Shown here piece by piece: positions 54,268 through 62,790 of a stretch of DNA of 62,790 nucleotides. The notes beneath the pieces were generated by a model. That model saw only the letters and a list, made by a program, of their open reading frames with translations. It searched no databases and was not told where the DNA came from. Origin of the DNA: an uncultured Opitutales bacterium (GTDB taxonomy: Bacteria; Verrucomicrobiota; Verrucomicrobiia; Opitutales; Seribacteraceae); the NCBI GenBank assembly GCA_938091675.1, contig CALKMX010000013.1, forward strand, positions 1 through 62,790, read 5' to 3'. The translations under genes were made by a program, and so were the position numbers. Position 1 is the stretch's first letter. Each line of letters begins with the position of its first letter.

Positions 54268-55347
54268 TTATTGGCCGACCTGACGGCCGTTCTCCCAAAA
54301 GTTTTTCTCAACGATGTCACCCGACTCACCGTAAAAAATTTCTTCTCCATGCATCCGTCCATTGAGCAAATTGACTTCACCTTGTGCCTGTCCGCTTTGA
54401 TTCATAATGCGCATTTTCCCCGAGAAAGGGGTGCCATTGGAACGCAACCGAACTGTATCCAGACCATCGATCAGTTCAGTGATAAAAAAAGATTCTGCCT
54501 CAGAAACCGTTCCGGTCCAGTCAGGATTGCCGGACTCCTCGATTTCATTATCTCCATTAGGACTGGACGGCTCGGCAGATCTGGGGGCCTCGTCCAAGGA
54601 GGGGTCGATGCTCTCGGAGGTGGCTTGTTGCAATCCAGCGGAGTTATCTACCGGTGTAGCAGTAGGGGCAGGCAGGGCAGGTTCTGAGCTGGAGGAATAT
54701 TCGGTGAGGACAACTTGGCCGAGATTAGCCTCAAGAGATAGGGGAATCCTTTCAGGGTTTGGCGAAGGGCGTACCGAAGTATCCTCAATTACGCTCTCTT
54801 CTAAGTTAACTGTTGGTAGCTCGGGCTTTTGCGAAGCAGCAGGCAAAATGGAGGGTTTTGAAATTAGTGACCCTTTCCTCCATATACCCTTCATGGTCCG
54901 CCCGTCCGTGTAAACCAAGGTACCTTGGCCATGCTGCACATCATCAAACCATTCGCCCTCATAGATGGTGCCATCTGCCGATTGATAACGCCCCCAGCCA
55001 TGCCTCTTCCCTGATAGAAATTCCCCTTCATAAAGGGAACCATCCGGCCAGAGATAAATTCCTTTCCCGGTGCGTTCATCTTTGAGGTAATCCCCTTCAT
55101 AGCTTTCACCATTTGCCCAAAGAAATCTTCCTTTTCCGTGGCGTAGGTCATCTGAATAATCTCCCTCGTAAATGGATCCATCTATCCACCGGTAAATTCC
55201 TGTTCCGTGCTTTTGGCCATCACGATTGAGGTTTCCTTCGTAAGATCCGTCGGAAAACTCCAACTTCGCATTAGGTGTGGTTTTGCAACCGGGCAAAGAA
55301 AAGAGGACAATCAGGCAGGATGATATCTGGAAAAATTTAAGGGACAT
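54268..55347 (-). CDS. MORN-repeat lipoprotein with YwqK-like C-terminus
   Basis: 359 residues from the ATG at 55347, where a lipoprotein signal begins (ends LFSLPGC). Residues about 35-160 contain six MORN repeats of 23 residues, for example SIYEGDYSDDLRHGKGRFLW, SYEGDYLKDERTGKGIYLWP and IYEGEWFDDVQHGQGTLVY. A Ser/Pro-rich linker follows, and the last 70 residues look like a single YwqK-type unit (GRMHGEEIFYGESGD, NFWENGRQVGQ). MORN repeats bind lipids or proteins in eukaryotes; here the role is unknown. It is distinct from, but architecturally related to, the lipoprotein at 42686-44374. Confidence 0.87.
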   Translation of the reverse strand: MSLKFFQISSCLIVLFSLPGCKTTPNAKLEFSDGSYEGNLNRDGQKHGTGIYRWIDGSIYEGDYSDDLRHGKGRFLWANGESYEGDYLKDERTGKGIYLWPDGSLYEGEFLSGKRHGWGRYQSADGTIYEGEWFDDVQHGQGTLVYTDGRTMKGIWRKGSLISKPSILPAASQKPELPTVNLEESVIEDTSVRPSPNPERIPLSLEANLGQVVLTEYSSSSEPALPAPTATPVDNSAGLQQATSESIDPSLDEAPRSAEPSSPNGDNEIEESGNPDWTGTVSEAESFFITELIDGLDTVRLRSNGTPFSGKMRIMNQSGQAQGEVNLLNGRMHGEEIFYGESGDIVEKNFWENGRQVGQ

Positions 55348-55476
55348 TTCAAACATCATCCAAAAACATCAGTTCGATTCGGGCAAGCGTGTAAATCAAT
55401 CATTTTAAATATGGCAATCACACATGTATTGAATTGCCACCTTAGGTCTGTTAAGAAATAAAGGATTCTTTGAGTG

Positions 55477-55564
<88 letters not shown>

Positions 55565-55578
55565 TATAAATTGTTTTT

Positions 55579-56994
55579 TTATTGCGAATAGAAAGCGTTG
55601 ATTTTTTCCGCAACATCACGGAAGGAAATGTCAGAGGAGTACACCAATTTAAATTCTTCTATTGCTTGTTCGGTCTTGCCCATTGATTCGTAACAACAGC
55701 CCAGTTGATACACTGCATCCTTTTTTCTTTCATCCATAATCTGAATTTCGGATTTCAGTGATTTGAATTGCTCAATAGCCAAGTCAAAAAACTTTTTGTT
55801 AAGATACGCACGCCCCAGATAGAGAATCGCATCGAGACGAACCTTGGCGTTTCTTTGTGCCAACTGAAAATGGGGTAGGCAGGCATCAAATTCTCCTTCC
55901 TCAAATAATAAGCAACCGAGTTCGAAACGGTATCCATATTCGTTGGGGTATCGCTGAACCAGAGACTCTAGCTGCTGCCTCTGGAAATTCTTTTTTGCGA
56001 GGACTGCATCGGAATAGCCTTTTTTCGATGCGGGGTTTTCGGGGTCTGCAGCCAATGCCTTTTCCCACTGTTCGATAATCCCGTCATAAAATTCAATCGT
56101 CAGTTGTCTTTCTTTCTCTTCCAAGGACACATCCCCTTTGCCCGCTTCGAGTTTTCGGGCTTGTTGTATCCATGCAATTGCATTTTGTAAATCGCCATAG
56201 CGTTGGTACAAGTCGCTCAAATGGCGGTAATGATTTAAATTTTGGGGCTCGGCTTGAACTTTCTCATAAACTTGACGAATCAAAGCCTCGAGACCCTTGG
56301 CATCGTTAACCGTTTTGGCAGATTGTTCCAGAGCCTCTGCTTCCTCTTTATTTTTTAATTGTTCCCGGAAATTTGTTGACCCCTCCCATTTTCCTTTGTT
56401 CATCGCCACCGCCACAGATGCCCGTTTCATCATATCCTCTGCCTCGCCATCCGAAGGGTTGATCTGCAGAATTGCATTGCCGGTTTGGATGGCTAAGTCC
56501 GATTCTCCGGCATCCAGATAAGCGTTTGCTAATTTTTTAAGGTTCCCGAGATCTTTTGGTTGAAAGGAGCGGATGGTCTCATAGGCAAACACTACGCTAC
56601 CGGCCATTTCAAGTTCTGCAAAAGCGTCTGCCAGCATTTGATGTGCGGCAGCATTAAACGGATTTTTTGCAATCAATTCTTCTGCGGAAGAAATCGTTAA
56701 TTCAGGGTCTTTGTTTGTTTTTGTCTTAAATAAAAAAGGGGCATTGGTCAGTTTGCCCATGAGTGAGCTAAGACCTTTGCTTGTCCCCTTGGCGAGTTTT
56801 AGCTGTTGGTGTCGTAATCGTTTGCGCAACTCAAGGCATCCGGGAGACTGCTTGAGAATCGCAGAGTAAATTTCCAGGGAATAATTGATGTCTTTGGACA
56901 AAGCCTTATCCGCGGCATCCAATTGTTTGATTTGTCTTGGGTCTAGGTCAGAAATGGTAATTTCTTCAATCATCAAGATAGTGTGGGCATACAA
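55579..56994 (-). CDS. Cytoplasmic TPR-repeat protein
   Basis: 471 residues, helical throughout, no signal peptide or lipobox. TPR-like units include AAHQMLADAFAELEMAGSVV, NLKKLANAYLDAGESDLAIQ, HYRHLSDLYQRYGDLQNAIA and RLDAILYLGRAYLNKKFFDL, spread over most of the length. A charged linker lies around residue 215-235. It probably acts as a protein-interaction scaffold; partners are unknown. It sits 31 bp upstream of the region after glmM (glmM is transcribed in the same direction and lies before it). Confidence 0.87.
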   Translation of the reverse strand: MYAHTILMIEEITISDLDPRQIKQLDAADKALSKDINYSLEIYSAILKQSPGCLELRKRLRHQQLKLAKGTSKGLSSLMGKLTNAPFLFKTKTNKDPELTISSAEELIAKNPFNAAAHQMLADAFAELEMAGSVVFAYETIRSFQPKDLGNLKKLANAYLDAGESDLAIQTGNAILQINPSDGEAEDMMKRASVAVAMNKGKWEGSTNFREQLKNKEEAEALEQSAKTVNDAKGLEALIRQVYEKVQAEPQNLNHYRHLSDLYQRYGDLQNAIAWIQQARKLEAGKGDVSLEEKERQLTIEFYDGIIEQWEKALAADPENPASKKGYSDAVLAKKNFQRQQLESLVQRYPNEYGYRFELGCLLFEEGEFDACLPHFQLAQRNAKVRLDAILYLGRAYLNKKFFDLAIEQFKSLKSEIQIMDERKKDAVYQLGCCYESMGKTEQAIEEFKLVYSSDISFRDVAEKINAFYSQ

Positions 56995-57025
56995 AGATTG
57001 AGGTTAGATAGTAAAGTATGGTTGT

Positions 57026-58348
57026 TTACAATGATTTTTCAATGGCCACCTGGAGTCTTTGGTAACTGGGGGTAATTTTTTCTATGGATTTACCCTCCAC
57101 CAGGAGTCTTATTTTTGGCTCTGTGCCGGAATAACGAAGGAGTATTCTACCTTCCTCTTTGAGCAAACTTGTTTCCGTGGAAATCCTTTCAGTAAGTTCC
57201 GGAATGCGATCAATGGGAATTTTCTCCGATACCGGAAACGAGCCACTCAGAGAGGGCCAAAGCTTAATGTCATGTGCTAGAGTTGAGAGCGGTTTGGACT
57301 GGTCTTGCATGACTTTAAGAACGGAAAGTGCGGCAAACAGACCATCTCCAGTTGGCAGGTAATCGGTACAGATGATGTGCCCCGAAGACTCTCCTCCCCA
57401 ATTGCTCTTTTCTTCCAACATCTTTAGGTAAACATTCCGGTCGCCCACATCAGAGGCTTTACCATGAATTGCATGGTTATTCAGAAATGCAAACAATCCA
57501 CTGTTGCTATGTACAGTGGCAACAAATGTTGACGATTCTAGTTGTTGATTGCGATGGGCATGCATGGCCAGAAGTCCCAGGATTTGATCGCCATCAATGA
57601 CTTTTCCATCCGCATCGACAAATCGTACCCGATCCCCGTCCCCGTCATGGGCTATGCCGACATCTGCATTTTTCTGATGAACCAACTTTTTCAAAGAATC
57701 CAAATGTTCGGACCCACACCCCTCATTGATCATCCCATTTCCTTGATGGATCCCAAATACAGTGGCCCCCAAATTTTCCAGCATGGACTGGGTGGTTTTA
57801 CATGTGGCTCCATTGGCAGTATCCAAGGCTATTTTAATTCCCGTCAGATCGAGTTGACAAAAGTACTCTTGCAGATTGTTCAGGTACTCTTGGTGAATTG
57901 AATCATGAGTGGGTGCCTCCTGCCTGTGGGATACTGGATGGCTTTGATCGATCCAGTGCTCAATCTCTAATTCCTGTTCTATGCGAAGCTTCGTGCCCTT
58001 GTCGGTGAAGCACTTAATCCCGTTATCACCAAACGGATTGTGGGAAGCAGTGATCATTACGCCAAAACTTGCATTATGTTTAAGCACTCCAAATGAAAGG
58101 GCAGGGGTCGGGGCCATCCCAAAGTCGATCATCTTAACGCCCATACCGCAAAGTCCCTCGATCAAGGCTTGTTTGAGGGAAGGGCCCGAGGGTCGTGTGT
58201 CCGATGCGATCGCAACGGTTGGATCGTCTGGGCAATGTGTTTTTAGGAAAGCACCAATTGCCTGCCCGACCTTTTGGGCAAAAGACTCATTCATGAGCGC
58301 GGATCCGTAAGCTCCCCGGATACCATCTGTTCCAAAGTATTTACTCAT
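57026..58348 (-). CDS. glmM: Phosphoglucosamine mutase
   Basis: 440 residues from the ATG at 58348, giving the family start MSKYFGTDGIRG; an earlier frame start at 58393 lies inside trpD. Converts glucosamine-6-phosphate to glucosamine-1-phosphate for UDP-GlcNAc synthesis. The phosphoserine loop is TASHNP (S102), the metal loop HDGDGDRVRF, and the C-terminal phosphate-binding loop RYSGTEPKIRLL. Its start overlaps the trpD stop by 4 bp. Confidence 0.96.
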   Translation of the reverse strand: MSKYFGTDGIRGAYGSALMNESFAQKVGQAIGAFLKTHCPDDPTVAIASDTRPSGPSLKQALIEGLCGMGVKMIDFGMAPTPALSFGVLKHNASFGVMITASHNPFGDNGIKCFTDKGTKLRIEQELEIEHWIDQSHPVSHRQEAPTHDSIHQEYLNNLQEYFCQLDLTGIKIALDTANGATCKTTQSMLENLGATVFGIHQGNGMINEGCGSEHLDSLKKLVHQKNADVGIAHDGDGDRVRFVDADGKVIDGDQILGLLAMHAHRNQQLESSTFVATVHSNSGLFAFLNNHAIHGKASDVGDRNVYLKMLEEKSNWGGESSGHIICTDYLPTGDGLFAALSVLKVMQDQSKPLSTLAHDIKLWPSLSGSFPVSEKIPIDRIPELTERISTETSLLKEEGRILLRYSGTEPKIRLLVEGKSIEKITPSYQRLQVAIEKSL

Positions 58349-59400
58349 TTGGAAAAGAAATCTTGGGCTTTGCTCAACCAGCGAGTAACACAATCGCCCG
58401 CGAGCAATTCTTTCCCCCTTTCAACGCCGTGCTCAATTGATTCAACATGCCCTGCAATCCATAAGGCGGAAGATACATTGATCAATACAGTTGCATGCAG
58501 TCCTGACGGGCAATCCCCGCTAAGCAAGCTTTTCAGGATAGATAGGTTTTGCTTCAGGTCCCCACCGGAGAGATCGCTGCAGGGGGATGTGCCCAACCCC
58601 CAATGTTCAGGGGGTAAAGTCATCACGGTATCCTTGCCGGTCCCGTAAGGACGGACAAGGTTGGGCCCGCATGCGGATAATTCATCCATCCTCGACAAGG
58701 CATTCCCGTTGACAATCCCGTGGACAATCCATCCCGATTTACTCCCATTTTTGACTAAACAATGGGCAAGCTGATCAAGGTACGCGGGATCATAAACTCC
58801 AAGGATTTGATGAGCGGGAGCTGCCGGATTAAGGCAGGGACCGAGGCGGTTGAACATGGTAATAACACCTTCTTCCGCCAATCTTTTGCGCACCGGGGCT
58901 AAACTTTTAAAGGCGGGGTGAAAGTGCGGGGCAAATAAGAAACAAAAATTCAATTCAGCCAGGCTGGATTTTAGTTTTGCCGAATCAGTCTCCAGGGGAA
59001 TGCCTAATGCTTCGAGCAAATCGGCACTTCCGCATTTGGAGCTTATGGACCTATTCCCATGTTTAATCACCGGAACTCCGGCAGCGGCCACAACAATACT
59101 TACAAATGTTGAAATATTAAAACTCCCGGATTTATCCCCCCCGGTGCCGCACAGGTCAATCGCTCTGCCCGAAAATTCCTCGAGTTTCGGATCTTTGGCA
59201 AGTTCCCGAAAAGCAGAAACAAAACCGGTAAATTCTTCATCGGTCTCACCTTTGTTAGACAATTTTTGCAGAAAAGTGAACTTAGAGTTTTCCTCCAGCC
59301 GGTCATCAACCAAATGTTCTGCAATCCTGGGAATTTGATCCGGATTCAAGTTCATGCCGGATTCTAGTAATTCACTGTATTCTTGTAATGGATTTGTCAT
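58345..59400 (-). CDS. trpD: Anthranilate phosphoribosyltransferase
   Basis: 351 residues. Joins anthranilate to PRPP in tryptophan synthesis. The PRPP-binding GTGGDKSGSFNIST, the anthranilate-site KHGNRSISSKCGSADLLEAL, and GPCLNPAAPAHQILGVYDP are all present. It is not fused to a TrpG amidotransferase. No other trp gene is seen. It is followed by glmM with a 4-bp overlap and is divergent from uppP across about 80 bp. Confidence 0.96.
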   Translation of the reverse strand: MTNPLQEYSELLESGMNLNPDQIPRIAEHLVDDRLEENSKFTFLQKLSNKGETDEEFTGFVSAFRELAKDPKLEEFSGRAIDLCGTGGDKSGSFNISTFVSIVVAAAGVPVIKHGNRSISSKCGSADLLEALGIPLETDSAKLKSSLAELNFCFLFAPHFHPAFKSLAPVRKRLAEEGVITMFNRLGPCLNPAAPAHQILGVYDPAYLDQLAHCLVKNGSKSGWIVHGIVNGNALSRMDELSACGPNLVRPYGTGKDTVMTLPPEHWGLGTSPCSDLSGGDLKQNLSILKSLLSGDCPSGLHATVLINVSSALWIAGHVESIEHGVERGKELLAGDCVTRWLSKAQDFFSK

Positions 59401-59479
59401 AATTTAAAATTTATCCCATGGGCAATTTGAGCATATGACCTTGCCCGTTCGAGTAAACTCATCAAGTAAGTGATCCTGT

Positions 59480-60427
59480 ATGATGCTACAATCAAAATTG
59501 GTTTGTATACTTTTACTATGTTTTTCGACCTTGCCCACAGAGAGCTTTGGGCAGGTCGATGAAAAGCTTGAAAAAACAGAGTCAGTAGTTGGTTACGATG
59601 AAGCCCTTGTTTTTGGCTTGGTTGAAGGACTCACTGAATTTTTGCCTATTTCCTCAACTGGTCATTTAATCCTTACAAATGAGTGGATGCTGGCCTCGTC
59701 TGATCTTCAGGGAATGGAGAAGGATGCGGTTCATGCCTACCTGATTGTCATTCAAGCTGGGGCTATCATTGCTGTTGCATTGCTATACAGTCGAAGAATT
59801 ATCGCCATAATATTAGGTTTTTTCGGGTTGGATCCATCCGGAAAAAAATTGGGAATTAATATCCTGATCGCCTTTATGCCGGCAGTTGCACTCGGGCCCT
59901 TGCTTGATGAGTGGATTGAATCGATTTTATTTGGTCCCGTTCCCGTTGCCACTGCTCTTATTTTAGGGGCTTTGTTTATGCATTTGGCTGAAAAAAGAAA
60001 AAGAAGGCAGGATGGAATGGATGGCGATTCAGGAAAGAAACTGGAGGATTTAAGCCTAAAAAATTCCTTGCTTATCGGGGCTTTACAGTGTGTGGCGATG
60101 TGCCCGGGCACAAGCCGTTCGATGATGACAATTGTAGGTGGGTATTTGGCGGGATTGTCCCGCAGGCATTCCGCAGAATTTAGCTTTCTTTTAGGCCTGG
60201 TCACCCTGACGGCTGCTGCTGGGTACAAGGCGATTACCAAAGGCAGGGCATTGATTGAAGCCCTCGACTACGGCCCGATGTTGTTTGGCTGCCTGATGGC
60301 GGGAATTTCCGCGGCACTTTCTGTGCGTTGGTTGGTCGGTTATTTGAGTAGGCACGGATTAGGGCTTTTTGTGTGGTATCGCATAGCACTGGGAGCCTTG
60401 ATTCTCAGTTATTACCTCTCTCGCTGA
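59480..60427 (+). CDS. uppP: Undecaprenyl-diphosphatase with N-terminal signal-like extension
   Basis: 315 residues against about 265-275 for most UppP. Recycles the undecaprenyl carrier in peptidoglycan synthesis and can give bacitracin resistance. Active-site motifs: GLVEGLTEFLPISSTGHLIL near residue 50 and PGTSRSMMTIVGGYLAGLSR near 210. Extra at the N-terminus is a hydrophobic leader (SKLVCILLLCFSTLPTESFG) followed by a charged linker. Whether this is cleaved or is an added helix is not clear. It is the first gene of a plus-strand series. Confidence 0.94.
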   Translation: MMLQSKLVCILLLCFSTLPTESFGQVDEKLEKTESVVGYDEALVFGLVEGLTEFLPISSTGHLILTNEWMLASSDLQGMEKDAVHAYLIVIQAGAIIAVALLYSRRIIAIILGFFGLDPSGKKLGINILIAFMPAVALGPLLDEWIESILFGPVPVATALILGALFMHLAEKRKRRQDGMDGDSGKKLEDLSLKNSLLIGALQCVAMCPGTSRSMMTIVGGYLAGLSRRHSAEFSFLLGLVTLTAAAGYKAITKGRALIEALDYGPMLFGCLMAGISAALSVRWLVGYLSRHGLGLFVWYRIALGALILSYYLSR

Positions 60428-60464
60428 TTCTATTTACTCGGTACAATCAACTGGTACACTATTC

Positions 60465-60493
60465 TTGACGATCGGTTGGGGGAATGATTTACT
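60465..60493 (+). promoter_or_regulatory. Candidate promoter for rpmF-plsX-fabH, near-leaderless
   Basis: TTGACG at 60465-60470 and TTTACT at 60488-60493 are spaced by 17 bases. A start about seven bases later would fall 2-4 bases from the rpmF ATG at 60503. Confidence 0.35.
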
Positions 60494-60502
60494 GAACAAA
60501 CT

Positions 60503-60679
60503 ATGGGACAGCCTAAAAGAAAACAATCCAAGCAACGCAGCCGTAAGCGTCGTGGTGCCAACCGCTTCAAAGCACCACTTCTCGTAAAAGAGCCGGACGG
60601 ATCATTTTCTCGTCCCCACCGCGTAAATCCTGAAACTGGGGAGTATCGCGGACGCCAGGTTTTAGATCTAGAGGTATAA
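60503..60679 (+). CDS. rpmF: 50S ribosomal protein L32
   Basis: 58 residues beginning MGQPKRKQSKQRSRKRRGAN, the conserved basic L32 start, followed by RPHRVNPETGEYRGRQVLDL, which matches the L32 C-terminus. The Cys zinc ligands found in some L32 proteins are absent, so this is the zinc-free (C-minus) form. It stands 20 bp before plsX in the classic rpmF-plsX-fabH order; the usual upstream DUF177 (yceD) gene is missing and replaced by uppP. No Shine-Dalgarno sequence is seen. Confidence 0.95.
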   Translation: MGQPKRKQSKQRSRKRRGANRFKAPLLVKEPDGSFSRPHRVNPETGEYRGRQVLDLEV

Positions 60680-60699
60680 CCTCTGCCAAGAGCTTCTGT

Positions 60700-61767
60700 A
60701 TGGCTAGTCCAGAGGCTCGCATTACCCTTGCAGTTGATGTCATGGGAGGAGACAAGGGCCCTTCCGAAGTTCTTGCCGGTGTTGTAAAATCAACCTCCTT
60801 CGTACCCCGCAATCTCAGATTTTTGCTGTTCGGGCCCGAAAGTGATCTTGACCCCTTGATTTCGGAAAATTCTGAATGGAAATCAATTAGCCATGAAATC
60901 CGTCATGCCCCAGAAGTCGTGGGCATGGATGAAAAGCCCATTGCTGGCATAAAAAACAAGAAAAATTCATCCATGGCACTAGCTCTCCAATCCCTCAAGG
61001 ATGAGGAGGCGGATGCAATGCTCTGCTGCGGGAACACCGGATGCCTGATGGCAGGTGGAACCATTCGGTTAAGGACTTTGGAAGGTGTGGAAAGGCCCGC
61101 ACTTTGTACCATCTGGCCCGGTCGTGAGAGATATTTCACTCTCTTGGACGCGGGGGCCAACCCACACCCCAAGCCCTATCATATATTACAAAACGCTATC
61201 CTTGGATCCAATTACGCCAGGGTAGCCCTAGGTCTGGTTCGACCCAAAGTGGGTCTGCTAACCATTGGAACCGAGGAAGGAAAAGGCAATGAGCTCATTC
61301 ATGAAGCCCATTCCATGCTCAAAGATATCGATGGTACGATTATCAACTACGCCGGATTGATAGAAGGTTTTCAAATCTTTGAAAATGTTGTCGATGTGGT
61401 GGTTTGTGACGGGTTTGTCGGCAATATTGTGCTGAAAGCCTGTGAGTCGCTAAGTAAACTGATTGGGAGTTTCTTGGATGAAGAGCTCAAACGAAATGCG
61501 ATCAGAAAAACCGGGGCATTGCTTTCCATGGGAGCATTCCGGAGCCTTAAGCAGCGTATTAATCCCGAGCAATTTGGAGGGGCTCCCTTGCTCGGATTGA
61601 GCAGGAATGTGATTAAGGCACACGGTTCTTCCAACCGCAATCATGTATGCGGTGCAGTAAAAATTGCCCTAGATCTCGTACGACATGATATGCTTGGACA
61701 AATGCAGGAAGATATTCGGGGAGCCAATGATCTTCTCCGCCCATTTCCGATTCATGGGAGTGAATAA
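60700..61767 (+). CDS. plsX: Phosphate acyltransferase PlsX
   Basis: 355 residues. Makes acyl-phosphate from acyl-ACP for phospholipid synthesis. Signatures: ITLAVDVMGGDKGPSEVLAG at the start, CCGNTGCLMAGGTIRL, LLTIGTEEGKGNEL and DVVVCDGFVGNIVLK. The start at 60700 begins with the conserved Met-Ala-Ser run and lies 20 bp after rpmF; fabH follows after 18 bp. Confidence 0.97.
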   Translation: MASPEARITLAVDVMGGDKGPSEVLAGVVKSTSFVPRNLRFLLFGPESDLDPLISENSEWKSISHEIRHAPEVVGMDEKPIAGIKNKKNSSMALALQSLKDEEADAMLCCGNTGCLMAGGTIRLRTLEGVERPALCTIWPGRERYFTLLDAGANPHPKPYHILQNAILGSNYARVALGLVRPKVGLLTIGTEEGKGNELIHEAHSMLKDIDGTIINYAGLIEGFQIFENVVDVVVCDGFVGNIVLKACESLSKLIGSFLDEELKRNAIRKTGALLSMGAFRSLKQRINPEQFGGAPLLGLSRNVIKAHGSSNRNHVCGAVKIALDLVRHDMLGQMQEDIRGANDLLRPFPIHGSE

Positions 61768-61785
61768 CTTGAGGGCTCACATTTC

Positions 61786-62775
61786 ATGAGTACATCTGGT
61801 CGTACGCGCATTCTGGGAATTGGTTCTTACGGACCTGAACGGGTGGTTAACAACAATCAGCTAAGTAACACGGTCGAAACTTCAGACGAGTGGATTCGTA
61901 CCCGCACGGGTATTCAGGAAAGAAGGTTCGCAAGTGATGAGCAAGCAACCAGTGATTTATCTTTGGAGGCCGCAAAAAAAGCTATGGAGGACGCCAAAGT
62001 ATTGCCGGAAGAGATCGATCTTGTATTGGTTGCCACAATCACTCCAGACATGGCTTTTCCTTCAACCGCTTGTATTTTACAACACAAGTTAGGACTCAAC
62101 AAGGTGGCATGTTTTGACTTGGAGGCAGCTTGTTCCGGGTTTCTCTATGCACTTGATGTGGCAGATGCGATGATCTCTTCGGGGAGATATTCCAAGGCCC
62201 TTGTTGTGGGTGCTGAAAAAATGTCAAGCATCATGGATTGGGAAGACAGAACGACCTGCGTTTTATTTGGGGATGGTGCGGGTGCAGCGGTACTATCGCG
62301 AGATGGGGATGGGCCAGAATTGCTCGGGTTTTATTGCGGGGCGGACGGGTCCAATCCTTCCCTGCTTTGTCAACCTGGCGGTGGCTCGGCACTGCCTGCT
62401 TCTGCGGACACAATTACTGGCAGGAAGCATTTTTTGAAAATGAATGGCCGAGAAATTTTTAAATCTGCCGTTCGGGTAATGGAGTCATCCTGCCGTAAAT
62501 TGCTTGACCAGCATAACATTGCGATCGAAGATATTAATCATATCATTCCGCACCAGGCGAACATGAGAATTGTGGAGAGTTTATCCCAAAGACTGAATGT
62601 TCCATTGGGAAAATTTTACTGTAATTTGGACCGGTTCGGCAACACCTCTGCGGCATCCATTCCTCTTGCCTTGAGCGAGGCGGTTCATTCACAAAGGATC
62701 AAGCCTAATGACCTTTGCCTATTGGTGGCATTTGGGGCGGGCTTGACATGGTCATCAACCCTTGTTCGATTTTAA
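61786..62775 (+). CDS. fabH: 3-oxoacyl-ACP synthase III (FabH)
   Basis: 329 residues. Condenses acetyl-CoA with malonyl-ACP to start fatty-acid synthesis. The triad is visible: C116 in [12 protein letters not shown], His in [12 protein letters not shown] and Asn in [29 protein letters not shown] near residue 33 is the KASIII N-terminal motif. It ends 15 bases before the window edge. Confidence 0.97.
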   Translation: MSTSGRTRILGIGSYGPERVVNNNQLSNTVETSDEWIRTRTGIQERRFASDEQATSDLSLEAAKKAMEDAKVLPEEIDLVLVATITPDMAFPSTACILQHKLGLNKVACFDLEAACSGFLYALDVADAMISSGRYSKALVVGAEKMSSIMDWEDRTTCVLFGDGAGAAVLSRDGDGPELLGFYCGADGSNPSLLCQPGGGSALPASADTITGRKHFLKMNGREIFKSAVRVMESSCRKLLDQHNIAIEDINHIIPHQANMRIVESLSQRLNVPLGKFYCNLDRFGNTSAASIPLALSEAVHSQRIKPNDLCLLVAFGAGLTWSSTLVRF

Positions 62776-62790
62776 TTATGATCCCCAAAT

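Noticed and set aside
54193-54687. Plus-strand open frame of 164 codons opposite the MORN lipoprotein gene
   Set aside because: It runs through the MORN gene's terminator and its product has no family features.

Overview
The window looks like chromosomal DNA of a Verrucomicrobiota bacterium, most likely a marine Opitutae/Puniceicoccales-type lineage. This is inferred from gene content, not from a database match. The clues are a paired DUF1549/DUF1553 and DUF1501 locus, several Gfo/Idh/MocA oxidoreductases (one with a Tat signal) beside ThuA and DUF1080 proteins, and a metal ABC operon whose permease is fused to a DtxR-like regulator. That last gene order is the chlamydial ytgABCRD order, so it fits the PVC superphylum. 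Codon use and coding density look even throughout. I see no transposase, integrase, phage gene or CRISPR array, so this reads as a stable core/accessory mixture rather than an island.

Layout. 1-5392: a truncated secreted cyclophilin, the DUF1501/DUF1549 pair and a HupE/UreJ-like membrane protein, all on the minus strand. 5496-10782: a metal-homeostasis block with a small Cys-containing secreted protein, then the substrate-binding protein, ATPase, permease-repressor fusion and second permease on the minus strand. A separate three-domain DtxR-family regulator diverges from them across a perfect 18-bp palindrome. 10882-14216: a sugar isomerase and two Gfo/Idh oxidoreductases. 14278-15970: two small proteins and an OGG1-type DNA glycosylase. 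16032-19384: the circularly permuted ATP-grasp, alpha-E and transglutaminase-like trio. 19353-24490 (minus): an oligopeptide ABC importer with a fused double ATPase. 24725-32838: three large exported helical-repeat proteins (one a putative lipoprotein with two EF-hands), then ExbB, two ExbD, a VOC protein and a DUF1080 protein. I regard this as the most interesting uncharacterised system here.

32873-37850: rlmN, a Fur-family regulator, ThuA, a Tat-exported Gfo/Idh oxidoreductase, dcd and a NifU-like scaffold. 37867-42497 (minus): a UvrD/Rep helicase, proB, frr and pyrH. 42564-46389: tRNA-Gln, a YwqK-repeat lipoprotein with a DPF/NPF-rich tail, an Hsp15-like S4 protein and an unusual TatC with a SAM-like insertion. 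46712-54172: ppdK, hflX, a small membrane protein and a full-length gcvP. 54268-59400: a MORN lipoprotein, tRNA-Ser(CGA), a TPR protein, glmM and trpD. 59480-62775: uppP, rpmF, plsX and fabH, the last three in the widespread ribosome/lipid order.

Many apparent first genes lack a clear Shine-Dalgarno sequence. A few have a -10-like box so close to the start codon that near-leaderless mRNAs are possible. Several large minus-strand operons are translationally coupled by 4-bp ATGA overlaps.
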